In this document: piece by piece, positions 5,997-13,328 of the stretch | Layout of the letters: each line of letters starts with the position of its first letter | How positions within the stretch are numbered: the first letter of the stretch is position 1 | DNA from: an uncultured Ruminococcus sp. | GTDB lineage: Bacteria; Bacillota; Clostridia; Oscillospirales; Acutalibacteraceae | Length of the DNA: 14,262 nt | Direction of reading: 5' to 3' | Assembly: GCA_902767175.1 (NCBI GenBank) | Contig: CACXGH010000179.1 | Location: 1 to 14,262, forward strand | Translations under genes and position numbers: made by a program | The notes under the pieces: model-generated | Databases searched by the model: none | Seen by the model: only the letters and a program-made list of their open reading frames with translations | What the model was told of the DNA's origin: nothing

Positions 5997-7313
5997 ATGT
6001 TTCTAAGAATGTTAAGGGGAGCTTTCAGAAGACAGTGGAAAAAGCTGCTTATGATAGCTCTTACGGTGGCGCTTGGCGCTTCAATAGCTACGGCTATGCT
6101 CAATGTCATGCTTGATGTCGGAGATAAAATAAACGAGGAGCTGAAAGCCTACGGCTCAAATATAACCGTTATCCCACGCTCTGAGGCTGTAATGGATAAG
6201 CTGTATGAGGCAGACGGGGAAGATGATAAGAAAGATGACAGCAGGAACAGGGAATACCTTGAGGAAAAGACACTTGAGGAACTGCTGACCATCTTCTGGG
6301 CTAACAATATCACGGATTTCTCTCCGCTGAGCAGCTTTTCGGTCACGGTAAACGGTGAAAGTGCGGAGCTTATGGGTACATGGTTTGATCATCATCTTGA
6401 ATTTGTCAAAAAGGGCACGACATATCAGCGTGACACGGGAATAATAAACCTGAGAAGCTGGTGGGACATAGATGAAGGAGAATGGCTGGACGAAGCACGG
6501 CTGAGCGGCGATAAATACGCTATGGTAGGAAAAGAGCTTGCCGGAAAGCTCGGAATAAAGGCAGGCGATACCGTAAAGGCAAAGGGAAGTGCCGCTGAGG
6601 AGGAGCTTTCCGTTATAGGAATTTATTCATCGGGTGACGATGATGACGAAAAAATATATACAACGCTGTCGGCGGCTCAGAGACTTTCGGGAACGGAAGG
6701 AATGTACATGAAGGCTGAGGTAAGTGCGATAACCTCGCCCGATGATGAGCTTGCGGTAAAGGCGGCTAAAGACCCTTCACTGCTTTCGGGTGACGAATAT
6801 GATCTATGGTACTGCACGGCTTATGTAAGCTCGATATGCTTCCAGATACAGGAGGCGATACCGGAGGCTTCGGCTCAGGCTGTAAGACAGATAGCAGATT
6901 CTGAGGGAAAGATACTTGAAAAAACGGAGCTTCTGATGTCGCTTATCACACTGATGAGCCTTATCGGAGCCGCACTCGGCATATCCAACCTTGTTACATC
7001 GGGAGTTATGGAGCGTTCGGCAGAGCTTGCACTGCTCAAGGCTGTAGGAGCAAAGAACAGTCAGATAACAGGACTTGTGCTGACTGAGATAATGTTTACC
7101 GCTGCAGCAGGAGCTGTGGGAGGATATTTCATGGGATATGCCTTCGCTCAGATAATAGGACAGACGGTATTTTCTTCATCGGTAGAAATGAGCGGAATGG
7201 TTGCTTTTATCGTTGCTGTGCTGATAATCGGAGTGACGATTCTGGGAAGTATCCCTGCAATAAGAATGATACTCAGGCTTCGTCCCTCTGAAGTGCTTCA
7301 CGGAGGACATTAA
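5997..7313 (+). CDS. ABC transporter permease, MacB/FtsX type (first)
   Basis: A 438-residue permease with the MacB/FtsX layout: one N-terminal helix (about 18-38), a large external domain (40-305) and three C-terminal helices (about 311-334, 356-385, 399-424). The cytoplasmic coupling motif ERSAELALLKAVGAKNSQI (339-357) marks the family. Corresponds by order and type to Cj1661 of the p19 locus. Such permeases often work as mechanotransducers rather than substrate channels, so it may power release or redox cycling of iron outside the membrane rather than carry iron; that is inference. GGAGG precedes the ATG. The 37-base gap from the previous gene contains the perfect 12-bp palindrome CACCTGCAGGTG (5967-5978). 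The external domain is acidic. Confidence 0.88.
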   Translation: MFLRMLRGAFRRQWKKLLMIALTVALGASIATAMLNVMLDVGDKINEELKAYGSNITVIPRSEAVMDKLYEADGEDDKKDDSRNREYLEEKTLEELLTIFWANNITDFSPLSSFSVTVNGESAELMGTWFDHHLEFVKKGTTYQRDTGIINLRSWWDIDEGEWLDEARLSGDKYAMVGKELAGKLGIKAGDTVKAKGSAAEEELSVIGIYSSGDDDDEKIYTTLSAAQRLSGTEGMYMKAEVSAITSPDDELAVKAAKDPSLLSGDEYDLWYCTAYVSSICFQIQEAIPEASAQAVRQIADSEGKILEKTELLMSLITLMSLIGAALGISNLVTSGVMERSAELALLKAVGAKNSQITGLVLTEIMFTAAAGAVGGYFMGYAFAQIIGQTVFSSSVEMSGMVAFIVAVLIIGVTILGSIPAIRMILRLRPSEVLHGGH

Positions 7314-7326
7314 GGAGAAAAATGGT

Positions 7327-8538
7327 ATGAATAAGAAACATCGTATGTTTGTAAGAATGGTGCTGGCGTCCCTTGTTCGCAGACGCTCAAGAATGATAGT
7401 GGCACTGCTTGCAATAGTTGTCGGAGCGACTATATTATCGGGTCTCGGAATGATATGCTATGATGTCCCCCGTCAGATGAGCTCTCAGTTCAGAAGCTAC
7501 GGAGCCAATATGATATTCACTCCTTCCGATAAGGAATACATAAGCTCCGGGGATATGGAAAAGGGCATATCCTTTATAAGAAATGAAGAACTTGAGGGAT
7601 ATACACCTTACAGATATGTAAACAGCAAAATGCACAGCTCGCCTGTAACGCTTGCCGGAACTGACTTTGGCTCCGTGCTGAAAACAAGCCCTTATTGGCA
7701 TATTTCCGGTGAAATGCCCTCTGACAGCGGACAGACTCTTGTGGGAAAGAAAATGGCTGAAAAGCTCGGTCTGAGCGCAGGGGAAAGTGTTTCGGCACAG
7801 AATTCCTTTGAGATAACGGAGGATACAGACCTTACTGATATTCCTGAATATGAGATATATACAGACCCTGAAACAGGGGAAAAATACTGCGACCACCTTC
7901 TTGACCTTAAGGTGACGGGAATTCTTGAGACAGGAGGCTCTGAGGAGGAGTATATCTATATCAGCATGGACGACCTGAGCTATCTTATGCTTGACGGCAG
8001 TGCTAAAAATAATTATGATATAGTGGAGGTAAGCATTGCCGCAAAGCAGGACGAGCTGTCGGCTTATGCGGACAGGATAAACGGTGAAGGCGGTCTCACA
8101 GCAAAGCTTGTAAAGCGTGTTACGGCTTCTGAAAGCACTGTGCTTACAAAGCTTGAGGCTCTTGTATTTATAGTTTCCCTTGTTGTGCTTGCTCTTACTA
8201 TGATATGCGTTGCCACAACAATGACAGCCGTTATAGCCGAAAGAAGGCGTGAGATAGGTCTCAGAAAAGCACTTGGTGCACTGAATTCAAGTATTATTGC
8301 CGAATTCCTGAGCGAGGGGCTTGTTCTCGGAGGTATCGGAGGAATACTTGGTTCACTTCTCGGCTACGGTTTTGCACAGATAGTGAGCATGAATGTTTTC
8401 GGAAGCTCTATTACTTTCAGGTTCCTGCTCATACCGGTTACGATAATAGCATCTGTCATTATAACGGGTCTTGCTTGTCTGATACCGATAAAGAGTGCGG
8501 CAGAGGTAGAGCCTGCAATAGTACTCAAGGGAGAATAA
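7327..8538 (+). CDS. ABC transporter permease, MacB/FtsX type (second)
   Basis: A 403-residue paralogue of the preceding permease, with an N-terminal helix (about 23-42), an external domain and three C-terminal helices. The coupling motif is AERRREIGLRKALGALNSS. The two presumably form a heterodimer, as in the C. jejuni p19 locus (Cj1661/Cj1662). The ribosome binding site AAGGAG overlaps the stop codon of the upstream gene and lies 9 bases before the ATG at 7327, indicating coupled translation. The external domain differs strongly in sequence from that of the first permease, suggesting distinct partners. Substrate not shown by sequence. Confidence 0.88.
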   Translation: MNKKHRMFVRMVLASLVRRRSRMIVALLAIVVGATILSGLGMICYDVPRQMSSQFRSYGANMIFTPSDKEYISSGDMEKGISFIRNEELEGYTPYRYVNSKMHSSPVTLAGTDFGSVLKTSPYWHISGEMPSDSGQTLVGKKMAEKLGLSAGESVSAQNSFEITEDTDLTDIPEYEIYTDPETGEKYCDHLLDLKVTGILETGGSEEEYIYISMDDLSYLMLDGSAKNNYDIVEVSIAAKQDELSAYADRINGEGGLTAKLVKRVTASESTVLTKLEALVFIVSLVVLALTMICVATTMTAVIAERRREIGLRKALGALNSSIIAEFLSEGLVLGGIGGILGSLLGYGFAQIVSMNVFGSSITFRFLLIPVTIIASVIITGLACLIPIKSAAEVEPAIVLKGE

Positions 8539-8558
8539 TACAAAAGGAGAGATAGAAA

Positions 8559-9284
8559 TTGAGCCTGCTTGAGCTGAAAAATATTTCAAAAATATACGGT
8601 GAGCTTCATGCTCTTGACAACGTAAGCCTGAGTGTAGACAAGGGCGAATGGATAGCTATAATGGGACCTTCGGGTTCGGGAAAAAGTACGATGATGAATA
8701 TTATCGGCTGTATGGACAAGCCGACAACGGGACAGGTTATTTTTGACGGCAGGGATATATCCAGGGACAGCAGAAGAAAGCTGACGGAATTTCATCGTGA
8801 CAAGATAGGACTTGTGTTCCAGCAGTTCCACCTGATAAATTATCTCAACGCTGTAGAGAATGTAATGGTAGCACAGTATTATCACAGTATGCCCGATGAA
8901 AAAGAGGCTCTTGCGGCGCTTGAGCGTGTAGGTCTCAAGGACAGGGCAAAGCATCTTCCCGGCCAGCTTTCGGGCGGCGAACAGCAGAGAGTCTGCATTG
9001 CAAGGGCACTTATAAATTCTCCCGAGCTTATTCTTGCCGATGAGCCTACGGGAAACCTTGACGAAGCCAATGAAAATATCGTACTTGATATTTTCAGACA
9101 GCTCCACAAAGAGGGAACAAGTCTTGTAGTTGTAACACACGACCCCGAAGTCGGAGAGGTTGCACAGAGAATTGTAAGACTTGAACACGGAAAGATAGTT
9201 TCCGATAAAAAGAACGACAGCTTTTCGGACACCTTGAAGGGAGAAAAAAAGAATGAAAAGAAGAATGAAAAGAAGAAAAATTAA
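8559..9284 (+). CDS. ABC transporter ATP-binding protein, MacB/LolD type
   Basis: A 241-residue ATPase that would energise the two permeases just upstream (Cj1663-like). Walker A GPSGSGKST (36-44), Q-loop FQQF (87-90), signature LSGGEQQR (137-144), Walker B LILADE (157-162) with TGNLD after it, and switch His194 are all intact. The family subtype is the MacB/LolD/FtsE group used with FtsX-like permeases. The start is a TTG at 8559: AAAGGAGA lies 8 bases upstream and the protein begins exactly where the family does. The last 14 residues are a Lys/Asn/Glu tail made by a short repeated GAATGAAAAGAA sequence, and the end overlaps the next gene by 32 bases. Confidence 0.93.
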   Translation: MSLLELKNISKIYGELHALDNVSLSVDKGEWIAIMGPSGSGKSTMMNIIGCMDKPTTGQVIFDGRDISRDSRRKLTEFHRDKIGLVFQQFHLINYLNAVENVMVAQYYHSMPDEKEALAALERVGLKDRAKHLPGQLSGGEQQRVCIARALINSPELILADEPTGNLDEANENIVLDIFRQLHKEGTSLVVVTHDPEVGEVAQRIVRLEHGKIVSDKKNDSFSDTLKGEKKNEKKNEKKKN

Positions 9285-9717
9285 CACGGCTCTTGTATTT
9301 GCATTGGCAGCAGCCTTACTGCTTCCGTTTACAGGCTGCAGCAGTGAGACAAAGAACACGGAGTATACTGACGGTACATACAGCGGCAGAAGCTCCGACT
9401 TTGCAGATGACGAGAGCGGAAACGGCGCAGGGTATGGAACTGTCGAGGTCACTGTAAAGGATAATAAGGTAGTGTCGTGTACTTTTAAGATGTTTGAGCT
9501 TGACGGCACACTTAAGGACGAGACCTACGGAGCTGACCTTTCAAGGGAAAACCGTCTTAAAGCACAGAAGGCTGTGCAGTCGGCGCCTAAATATGCGGCA
9601 ATGCTTGAAAAATCGGGTACGCTTGACGGCATTGACGCTATAAGCGGAGCTACAGTCTCCTATAATGAATTCAAGGAAGCTGTAGGAGACGCATTGAAAA
9701 AGGCTGAGAAGCAGTAA
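9253..9717 (+). CDS. FMN-binding domain lipoprotein
   Basis: A 154-residue lipoprotein with one FMN_bind domain (PF04205, as in NqrC/RnfG). A basic N-terminus and hydrophobic stretch end in FTGC (Cys29), the lipid-anchor cysteine. The domain carries DAISGAT (128-134), the flavinylation motif in which the final threonine (Thr134) receives FMN covalently from the transferase ApbE; no apbE is in the window. It should be an electron carrier on the outer face of the membrane. The gene overlaps the ATPase gene by 32 bases, so it belongs to the iron operon. AAGGGAG lies 9 bases before the ATG at 9253; an in-frame ATG at 9265 is also possible. It takes the position held by thioredoxin-like proteins in the C. 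jejuni locus. Confidence 0.88.
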   Translation: MKRRMKRRKINTALVFALAAALLLPFTGCSSETKNTEYTDGTYSGRSSDFADDESGNGAGYGTVEVTVKDNKVVSCTFKMFELDGTLKDETYGADLSRENRLKAQKAVQSAPKYAAMLEKSGTLDGIDAISGATVSYNEFKEAVGDALKKAEKQ

Positions 9718-9737
9718 GGAAACGGGGGTGCACTGTA

Positions 9738-10250
9738 ATGAGGCCGGCGGGGATAATAGCTCATATTGCCTTTTCGGCAGCTGCGGCGGCAGCTCTTACG
9801 GTGCTGCCTGCCGTTTTATGTCTTGGCGGTGCCGATAAGAGTGTCGATGCGGTAGCGTCCGCATCGGTAAAGCTGCCCGATAAGCCTTCGGGAGAATTTG
9901 AGGTGCTGATAAACAGACGGCTGCATAAGGATACACTCGAACAGTGGGTGAAGTTTTTCAGGGACGGGGAGCTTGACGTAATATTTGATGATCTGAACTG
10001 TATCTGTGCTGAGGGCGATGTTCAGGGGATACAGCTTGCTCAGCGTTTTCAGGCCGAACTGCCCGAAAACCAGCTCAGGCTGAGAACGGAAAACCCGACA
10101 CTTCTTATCTCAAAGGCGGAGAACAGCTGTATAGATGTCGTGATAATCTCAAAAGATATGGCAGATGCGGTGCGTCTTGCGTCACAGGAAAAATTAAAGG
10201 ATACGGAGCTTATCTTTATCAGGGAGGATACTCAGAATGAGAAGGATTAA
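9738..10250 (+). CDS. Membrane-anchored protein of unknown function in the iron operon
   Basis: A 170-residue protein I do not recognise. Residues about 5-31 form an alanine-rich hydrophobic segment, an N-terminal anchor or signal peptide without a proper lipobox (the only cysteine there, Cys28, follows a leucine). The rest is soluble and mixed alpha/beta, probably external. It contains a CxC motif (NCICAEGD) and one later cysteine (NSCID). It begins 20 bases after the FMN-binding gene and overlaps the next gene by 14 bases, so all three are probably translated together and may form one complex. The ribosome binding site is weak (GGGGGTG, 7 bases before the ATG). A partner linking the flavoprotein to the cytochrome-like protein is conceivable, but only position supports it. 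Confidence 0.7.
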   Translation: MRPAGIIAHIAFSAAAAAALTVLPAVLCLGGADKSVDAVASASVKLPDKPSGEFEVLINRRLHKDTLEQWVKFFRDGELDVIFDDLNCICAEGDVQGIQLAQRFQAELPENQLRLRTENPTLLISKAENSCIDVVIISKDMADAVRLASQEKLKDTELIFIREDTQNEKD

Positions 10251-10776
10251 TTTGTTCCTTGTTATAGGGATAGCTGTTACCTTTGTACTGCATTCTGTAG
10301 GAGGAGCGCTAAAGCTTTTCGGAGGAGATGCACAGTCTCTAAAACCTGTCGCCGTGGTGTGTGTTGTGCTGATATGCCTGCATACGCTGGCAGGTATTTA
10401 TCTTACGGTAAAGACCTGTGTTTCACTTCACCGTTCGGGAAGAGGTTATTTCAGAAACAATCTTATGTTCTGGGCAAGAAGAATAAGCGGTCTGACAATA
10501 ATAATCCCGCTGATAATGCATATTATGATATTTCAAGGGACAGGAGACGAAGCCTACAGGCTTGTTTATTTCAATACAGGCAGGCTTATTTCGCAGATAC
10601 TGCTGTTGGTATCATTAGCTCTTCATGTTATGATAAACGTAAAACCAATGCTTATTTCGACGGGAGTCAGGAATACAAAGGCATTTTCGGGGGATATCTG
10701 GTTTATACTGAGTGTTCTGCTGCTGTTTCTATGTGCAGGCTTTTTTGTGTATTACCTGCGCTGGGCTGCAGTGTGA
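10237..10776 (+). CDS. Five-helix cytochrome b-like membrane protein (SdhC/FrdC-like)
   Basis: A 179-residue protein with five predicted helices (about 5-28, 37-61, 82-100, 115-136, 152-175). Four histidines lie in helices 1-4: His19, His49, His95 and His130, enough to bind two b-type haems. The segment WARRISGLTIIIPLIMHI resembles the RxSG...H stretch of succinate dehydrogenase/fumarate reductase cytochrome b subunits, and five helices with four histidines match the dihaem subunits of Bacillus subtilis SdhC and Wolinella FrdC. No flavoprotein or Fe-S subunit of a dehydrogenase is present, so it is not part of a normal complex II. It probably passes electrons from quinol to the outer face, perhaps to the FMN lipoprotein. 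Haem binding is inferred. Last gene of the operon; AGGGAGGA lies 8 bases before the ATG. Confidence 0.6.
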   Translation: MRRINLFLVIGIAVTFVLHSVGGALKLFGGDAQSLKPVAVVCVVLICLHTLAGIYLTVKTCVSLHRSGRGYFRNNLMFWARRISGLTIIIPLIMHIMIFQGTGDEAYRLVYFNTGRLISQILLLVSLALHVMINVKPMLISTGVRNTKAFSGDIWFILSVLLLFLCAGFFVYYLRWAAV

Positions 10777-10808
10777 TATATCAGAGATAATATAAATATA
10801 ACTGCAGC

Positions 10809-10842
10809 GATGGGAGTCAGCGAATGACTTCCATCTTTTTTT
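10809..10842 (+). terminator. Intrinsic terminator of the iron operon
   Basis: GATGGGAGTCA (10809-10819) pairs with TGACTTCCATC (10825-10835), 11 pairs with one G-T, around loop GCGAA, then seven T (10836-10842). It lies 32 bases past the stop of the cytochrome-like gene. Confidence 0.95.
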
Positions 10843-10888
10843 GTGTTGATAGTGCAGTCACTGCGGAAATCAACTTTTAAAAACTGAT

Positions 10889-10913
10889 AGATGGGAGCGT
10901 ATTAATTCCATCT
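10889..10913 (+). repeat. Degenerate second terminator-like hairpin
   Basis: AGATGGGA (10889-10896) pairs with TTCCATCT (10906-10913) around a 9-base loop. Its arms repeat the GATGGGA...TTCCATC of the true terminator 80 bases upstream, but the T-run is reduced to TCT. It looks like a duplicated and decayed terminator, or a weak back-up. Confidence 0.5.
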
Positions 10914-10963
10914 TCTAAAATTCAGTTCGCATGTTTATCTTCACAGAATTGTCAGCGGTTTTA

Positions 10964-11095
10964 GGAAAGGGGTATGGGGAATAACCCTTTTTCCGCCGGA
11001 AAAGGGTTTTCCCCATGTGACTGTCCGGCAAAATTGATTTCCGTGTGCGGTCATACCCCAAGGGCACTTTTTATGGAGGCACTCCGCACCTTGAT
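10964..11095. other. Palindrome-rich foreign-looking island, possible oriT remnant
   Basis: GGGGTATG (10969-10976) can pair with CATACCCC (11052-11059). Inside lies a large hairpin, 10974-11016: ATGGGGAA with TTCCCCAT, then ACCCTTTT(T)CC with GGAAAAGGGT around GCC. To the right are CAAGG (11059-11063) facing CCTTG (11089-11093) and the small hairpin GGAG-GCA-CTCC (11075-11085). Read on the minus strand this gives a short hairpin, then about 8 bases, then AAGTGCCCTTG, which resembles the nic region recalled for MOBQ plasmids such as RSF1010 (TAAGTGCGCCCT). No relaxase, integrase or transposase is present, so if it is an oriT it is orphaned. The rest of the intergenic gap (10843-10963) shows only the hairpin at 10889. 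Confidence 0.5.
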
Positions 11096-11119
11096 TTGTT
11101 GGGGATAATGTGTTATAGT
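11091..11119 (+). promoter_or_regulatory. Promoter of the pantothenate operon
   Basis: -35 TTGATT (11091-11096), 17-base spacer and -10 TATAGT (11114-11119), giving a start near 11126 and a leader of about 57 bases. The first bases of the -35 box are the end of the CCTTG arm of the adjoining island, so the island forms the promoter's upstream edge. Confidence 0.7.
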
Positions 11120-11182
11120 ATGGGTGTGACTTATTCCTGAAAAGGAAAAGGCAACATTCAGATGTAATTGGAGGTATCATTT

Positions 11183-12022
11183 ATGAAAAACACTGTTCTG
11201 ACTTTATTACAGCAGAAACAAAACGAAGACAAAATAACGATGCTTACCGCTTACGATTACACAACAGCAGCAATAATTGATGAATGCGGTGTCAATTCGA
11301 TTCTTGTAGGAGATTCGCTGGGCATGGTGATGTTAGGGTATGAGAATACTCTCCCTGTTACAATGGAGGATATGATACATCATACAGCAGCAGTTTCAAG
11401 AGGAGCCAGAAATGCATTCATAGTTGCCGATATGCCGTTTATGTCGTATCAGGCCAGCGTTGAACAGGCTGTTCAGAACGCAGGGAGACTCATCAAGGAA
11501 GGCGGCGCAAATGCCGTTAAGCTTGAGGGCGGTGCAGAGGTGTGTGAGCAGATAAGAGCTATTGTAAATGCGTCTGTTCCTGTCGTGGCTCATCTTGGTC
11601 TTACTCCGCAGTCTGTAAATGTATTCGGCGGTTTCAAGGTGCAGGGAAAGAGCCGTGAAAAGGCGGAAAAGCTCATTAAAGATGCGCTGCTTATTCAGGA
11701 GGCAGGAGCGTGTGCCGTTGTGCTTGAGGGAATACCTGCAAAATTAGCAGAGATAATTACCAAAAAGCTGTATATACCGACAATAGGTATAGGTGCAGGA
11801 AATGCCTGTGACGGACAGGTGCTTGTGTATCAGGATATGCTCGGGCTGACAAACGGGTCAGCGCCTAAATTCGTAAAGCGCTTTGCAGATGTGGGTGCCG
11901 TTATGAGACAGGGCATAAATGCATATATAAATGAAACAAAGTCGGGAGAATTTCCGTCTGAGGAATATACCTACAGTGTCAGTGAGGATATAATAAGGGA
12001 GCTTTCAGGAGAGGAAGAGTAA
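11183..12022 (+). CDS. panB: 3-methyl-2-oxobutanoate hydroxymethyltransferase (PanB)
   Basis: A 279-residue cytoplasmic enzyme that adds a hydroxymethyl group from methylenetetrahydrofolate to 2-ketoisovalerate, making ketopantoate. TAYDYTTA near the N-terminus, VGDSLGM (Asp44), ADMPFMSYQ (Asp83) and VKLEGG (Lys113, Glu115) provide magnesium and substrate ligands, and EGIP holds the catalytic Glu182; all match E. coli PanB. Length is normal. ATG at 11183 has GGAGG 8 bases upstream; a TTG at 11168 overlaps that binding site and is rejected. First gene of panBCD plus the reductase gene. Confidence 0.97.
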   Translation: MKNTVLTLLQQKQNEDKITMLTAYDYTTAAIIDECGVNSILVGDSLGMVMLGYENTLPVTMEDMIHHTAAVSRGARNAFIVADMPFMSYQASVEQAVQNAGRLIKEGGANAVKLEGGAEVCEQIRAIVNASVPVVAHLGLTPQSVNVFGGFKVQGKSREKAEKLIKDALLIQEAGACAVVLEGIPAKLAEIITKKLYIPTIGIGAGNACDGQVLVYQDMLGLTNGSAPKFVKRFADVGAVMRQGINAYINETKSGEFPSEEYTYSVSEDIIRELSGEEE

Positions 12023-12024
12023 TA

Positions 12025-12873
12025 ATGAAAATTGTAAAAACCGTTGAGGAAGTCCGTGCTCAGGTGCGTGAGTGGAGAGCTGAGGGACTTAGTGTGGGGC
12101 TTGTTCCTACTATGGGATACCTGCATGAAGGCCATGCAAGCCTTATAAAGACTTCTGTCAGAGATAATGACAGAACGGTCGTGTCTGTGTTTGTAAATCC
12201 GATGCAGTTCGGCCCTGCGGAGGACTTGGAGAGCTATCCGAGAGATATTGACAGAGATGCAGAGCTTGTTCAATTATGCGGAGGAGACCTTATTTTCAAT
12301 CCTGAACCTGAGGAAATGTATCATGACGGCTTTTCGTCATTTGTAGATATGACGGTACTTACACAGGAGCTTTGCGGTCTGAGCAGACCTGTTCATTTCA
12401 GAGGTGTATGTACTGTCGTTACAAAGCTTTTCAATATCGTAAAGCCCGATAAGGCTTATTTCGGCAAAAAGGACGCTCAGCAGCTTGCGGTTATCCGTCA
12501 TATGGTTGATGACCTCAATATGGATATTGCGATAGTAGGCTGTCCTATTATCCGTGAAGATGACGGGCTTGCAAAAAGCTCGAGAAATACATATCTTAAT
12601 GCCGATGAAAGAAAGGCTGCGCTTGTGCTTTCAAAGTCTCTTGCTCTCGGTGCCGGGCTTATCAGAAACGGTGAAAAGAGCTGTGACAGGATAATAGACA
12701 AGATGAAAGAATATATTGATAAAGAGCCTCTTGCAAGGATAGACTATGTCAAGATAGTTGACTGCGGAACCATGCAGCAGATAAAGGAGCTTGACAGACC
12801 TGCGCTTTGTGCTGTTGCCGTATTTATCGGAAAGACAAGGCTTATTGATAATTTCTTTACTGAGGATCTTTGA
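12025..12873 (+). CDS. panC: Pantothenate synthetase (PanC)
   Basis: A 282-residue enzyme that joins pantoate and beta-alanine using ATP. PTMGYLHEGH contains the nucleotide-binding HxGH (34-37), FVNPMQFGPAEDLESYPRD is the family substrate-binding stretch, and DGLAKSSRNTYL is the KMSKS-like loop. Complete and of normal length. It starts 2 bases after the panB stop, and its ribosome binding site AGGAGAGGAAG lies within the end of panB, so translation is coupled. Confidence 0.97.
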   Translation: MKIVKTVEEVRAQVREWRAEGLSVGLVPTMGYLHEGHASLIKTSVRDNDRTVVSVFVNPMQFGPAEDLESYPRDIDRDAELVQLCGGDLIFNPEPEEMYHDGFSSFVDMTVLTQELCGLSRPVHFRGVCTVVTKLFNIVKPDKAYFGKKDAQQLAVIRHMVDDLNMDIAIVGCPIIREDDGLAKSSRNTYLNADERKAALVLSKSLALGAGLIRNGEKSCDRIIDKMKEYIDKEPLARIDYVKIVDCGTMQQIKELDRPALCAVAVFIGKTRLIDNFFTEDL

Positions 12874-12944
12874 AACAGCTGAATTTGATCAGCTATTCCT
12901 TAAAGGACGGCAGTTACAGGAAAAGTGAAATTGGAGGATTAACT

Positions 12945-13328
12945 ATGCAGATTTCTATGCTAAAAAGCAAGCTGCACCGTGCTGTGGTAACGCAGGCAGA
13001 CCTTAACTATGTGGGAAGTGTTACTATAGACCGCACATTAATGGAGGCCGCAGGTCTGTACGAATATGAGCACGTTCATATCGTCAACGTCAATAACGGC
13101 AGCCGTATAGAGACCTATGTTATAGCAGGAGAGCGTGACAGCGGTGTTATATGCCTTAACGGAGCTGCAGCCCGTTCGGGACAGAAGGGCGATATCGTCA
13201 TTATAATGTCATACGCTTCAATGACACCCGAGGAAATAAAGGAGCATCGTCCGAAGGTGGTTTTTGTAGGAAAGGATAATAAAATCGAAGGCTGTGCCGA
13301 TTTTGAAGAGCACGGTGAGATAAAATGA
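12945..13328 (+). CDS. panD: Aspartate 1-decarboxylase (PanD), pyruvoyl-dependent
   Basis: A 127-residue proenzyme that makes beta-alanine from aspartate. Self-cleavage should occur between Gly24 and Ser25 in YVGSVTID, leaving a pyruvoyl group on the alpha chain. Arg54, Thr57 and Tyr58 (SRIETYVI) match the E. coli active site. The ATG at 12945 gives the standard 126-127 residue length and has GGAGG 7 bases upstream; a TTG overlapping the panC stop would add 25 unrelated residues. The 71-base gap after panC holds only a small AGCTG/CAGCT hairpin. Its maturation factor PanZ is limited to enterobacteria, so unassisted cleavage is expected. Confidence 0.97.
   Translation: MQISMLKSKLHRAVVTQADLNYVGSVTIDRTLMEAAGLYEYEHVHIVNVNNGSRIETYVIAGERDSGVICLNGAAARSGQKGDIVIIMSYASMTPEEIKEHRPKVVFVGKDNKIEGCADFEEHGEIK

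Noticed and set aside
8586..9509. 307-codon minus-strand open frame opposite the ABC ATPase
   Set aside because: Fully antisense to an ATPase with all motifs intact and to the FMN-binding gene; its composition is that of a shadow frame.
10359..10790. 143-codon plus-strand frame overlapping the cytochrome-like gene
   Set aside because: Out of frame with a gene that has a good ribosome binding site, membrane helices and conserved histidines; its product lacks recognisable features.
10941..11180. 79-codon minus-strand open frame across the palindrome island
   Set aside because: Its sequence is dictated by the nested palindromes, it has no family resemblance or coupled neighbour, and it runs into the pan promoter and panB ribosome binding site. 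Treated as noncoding.
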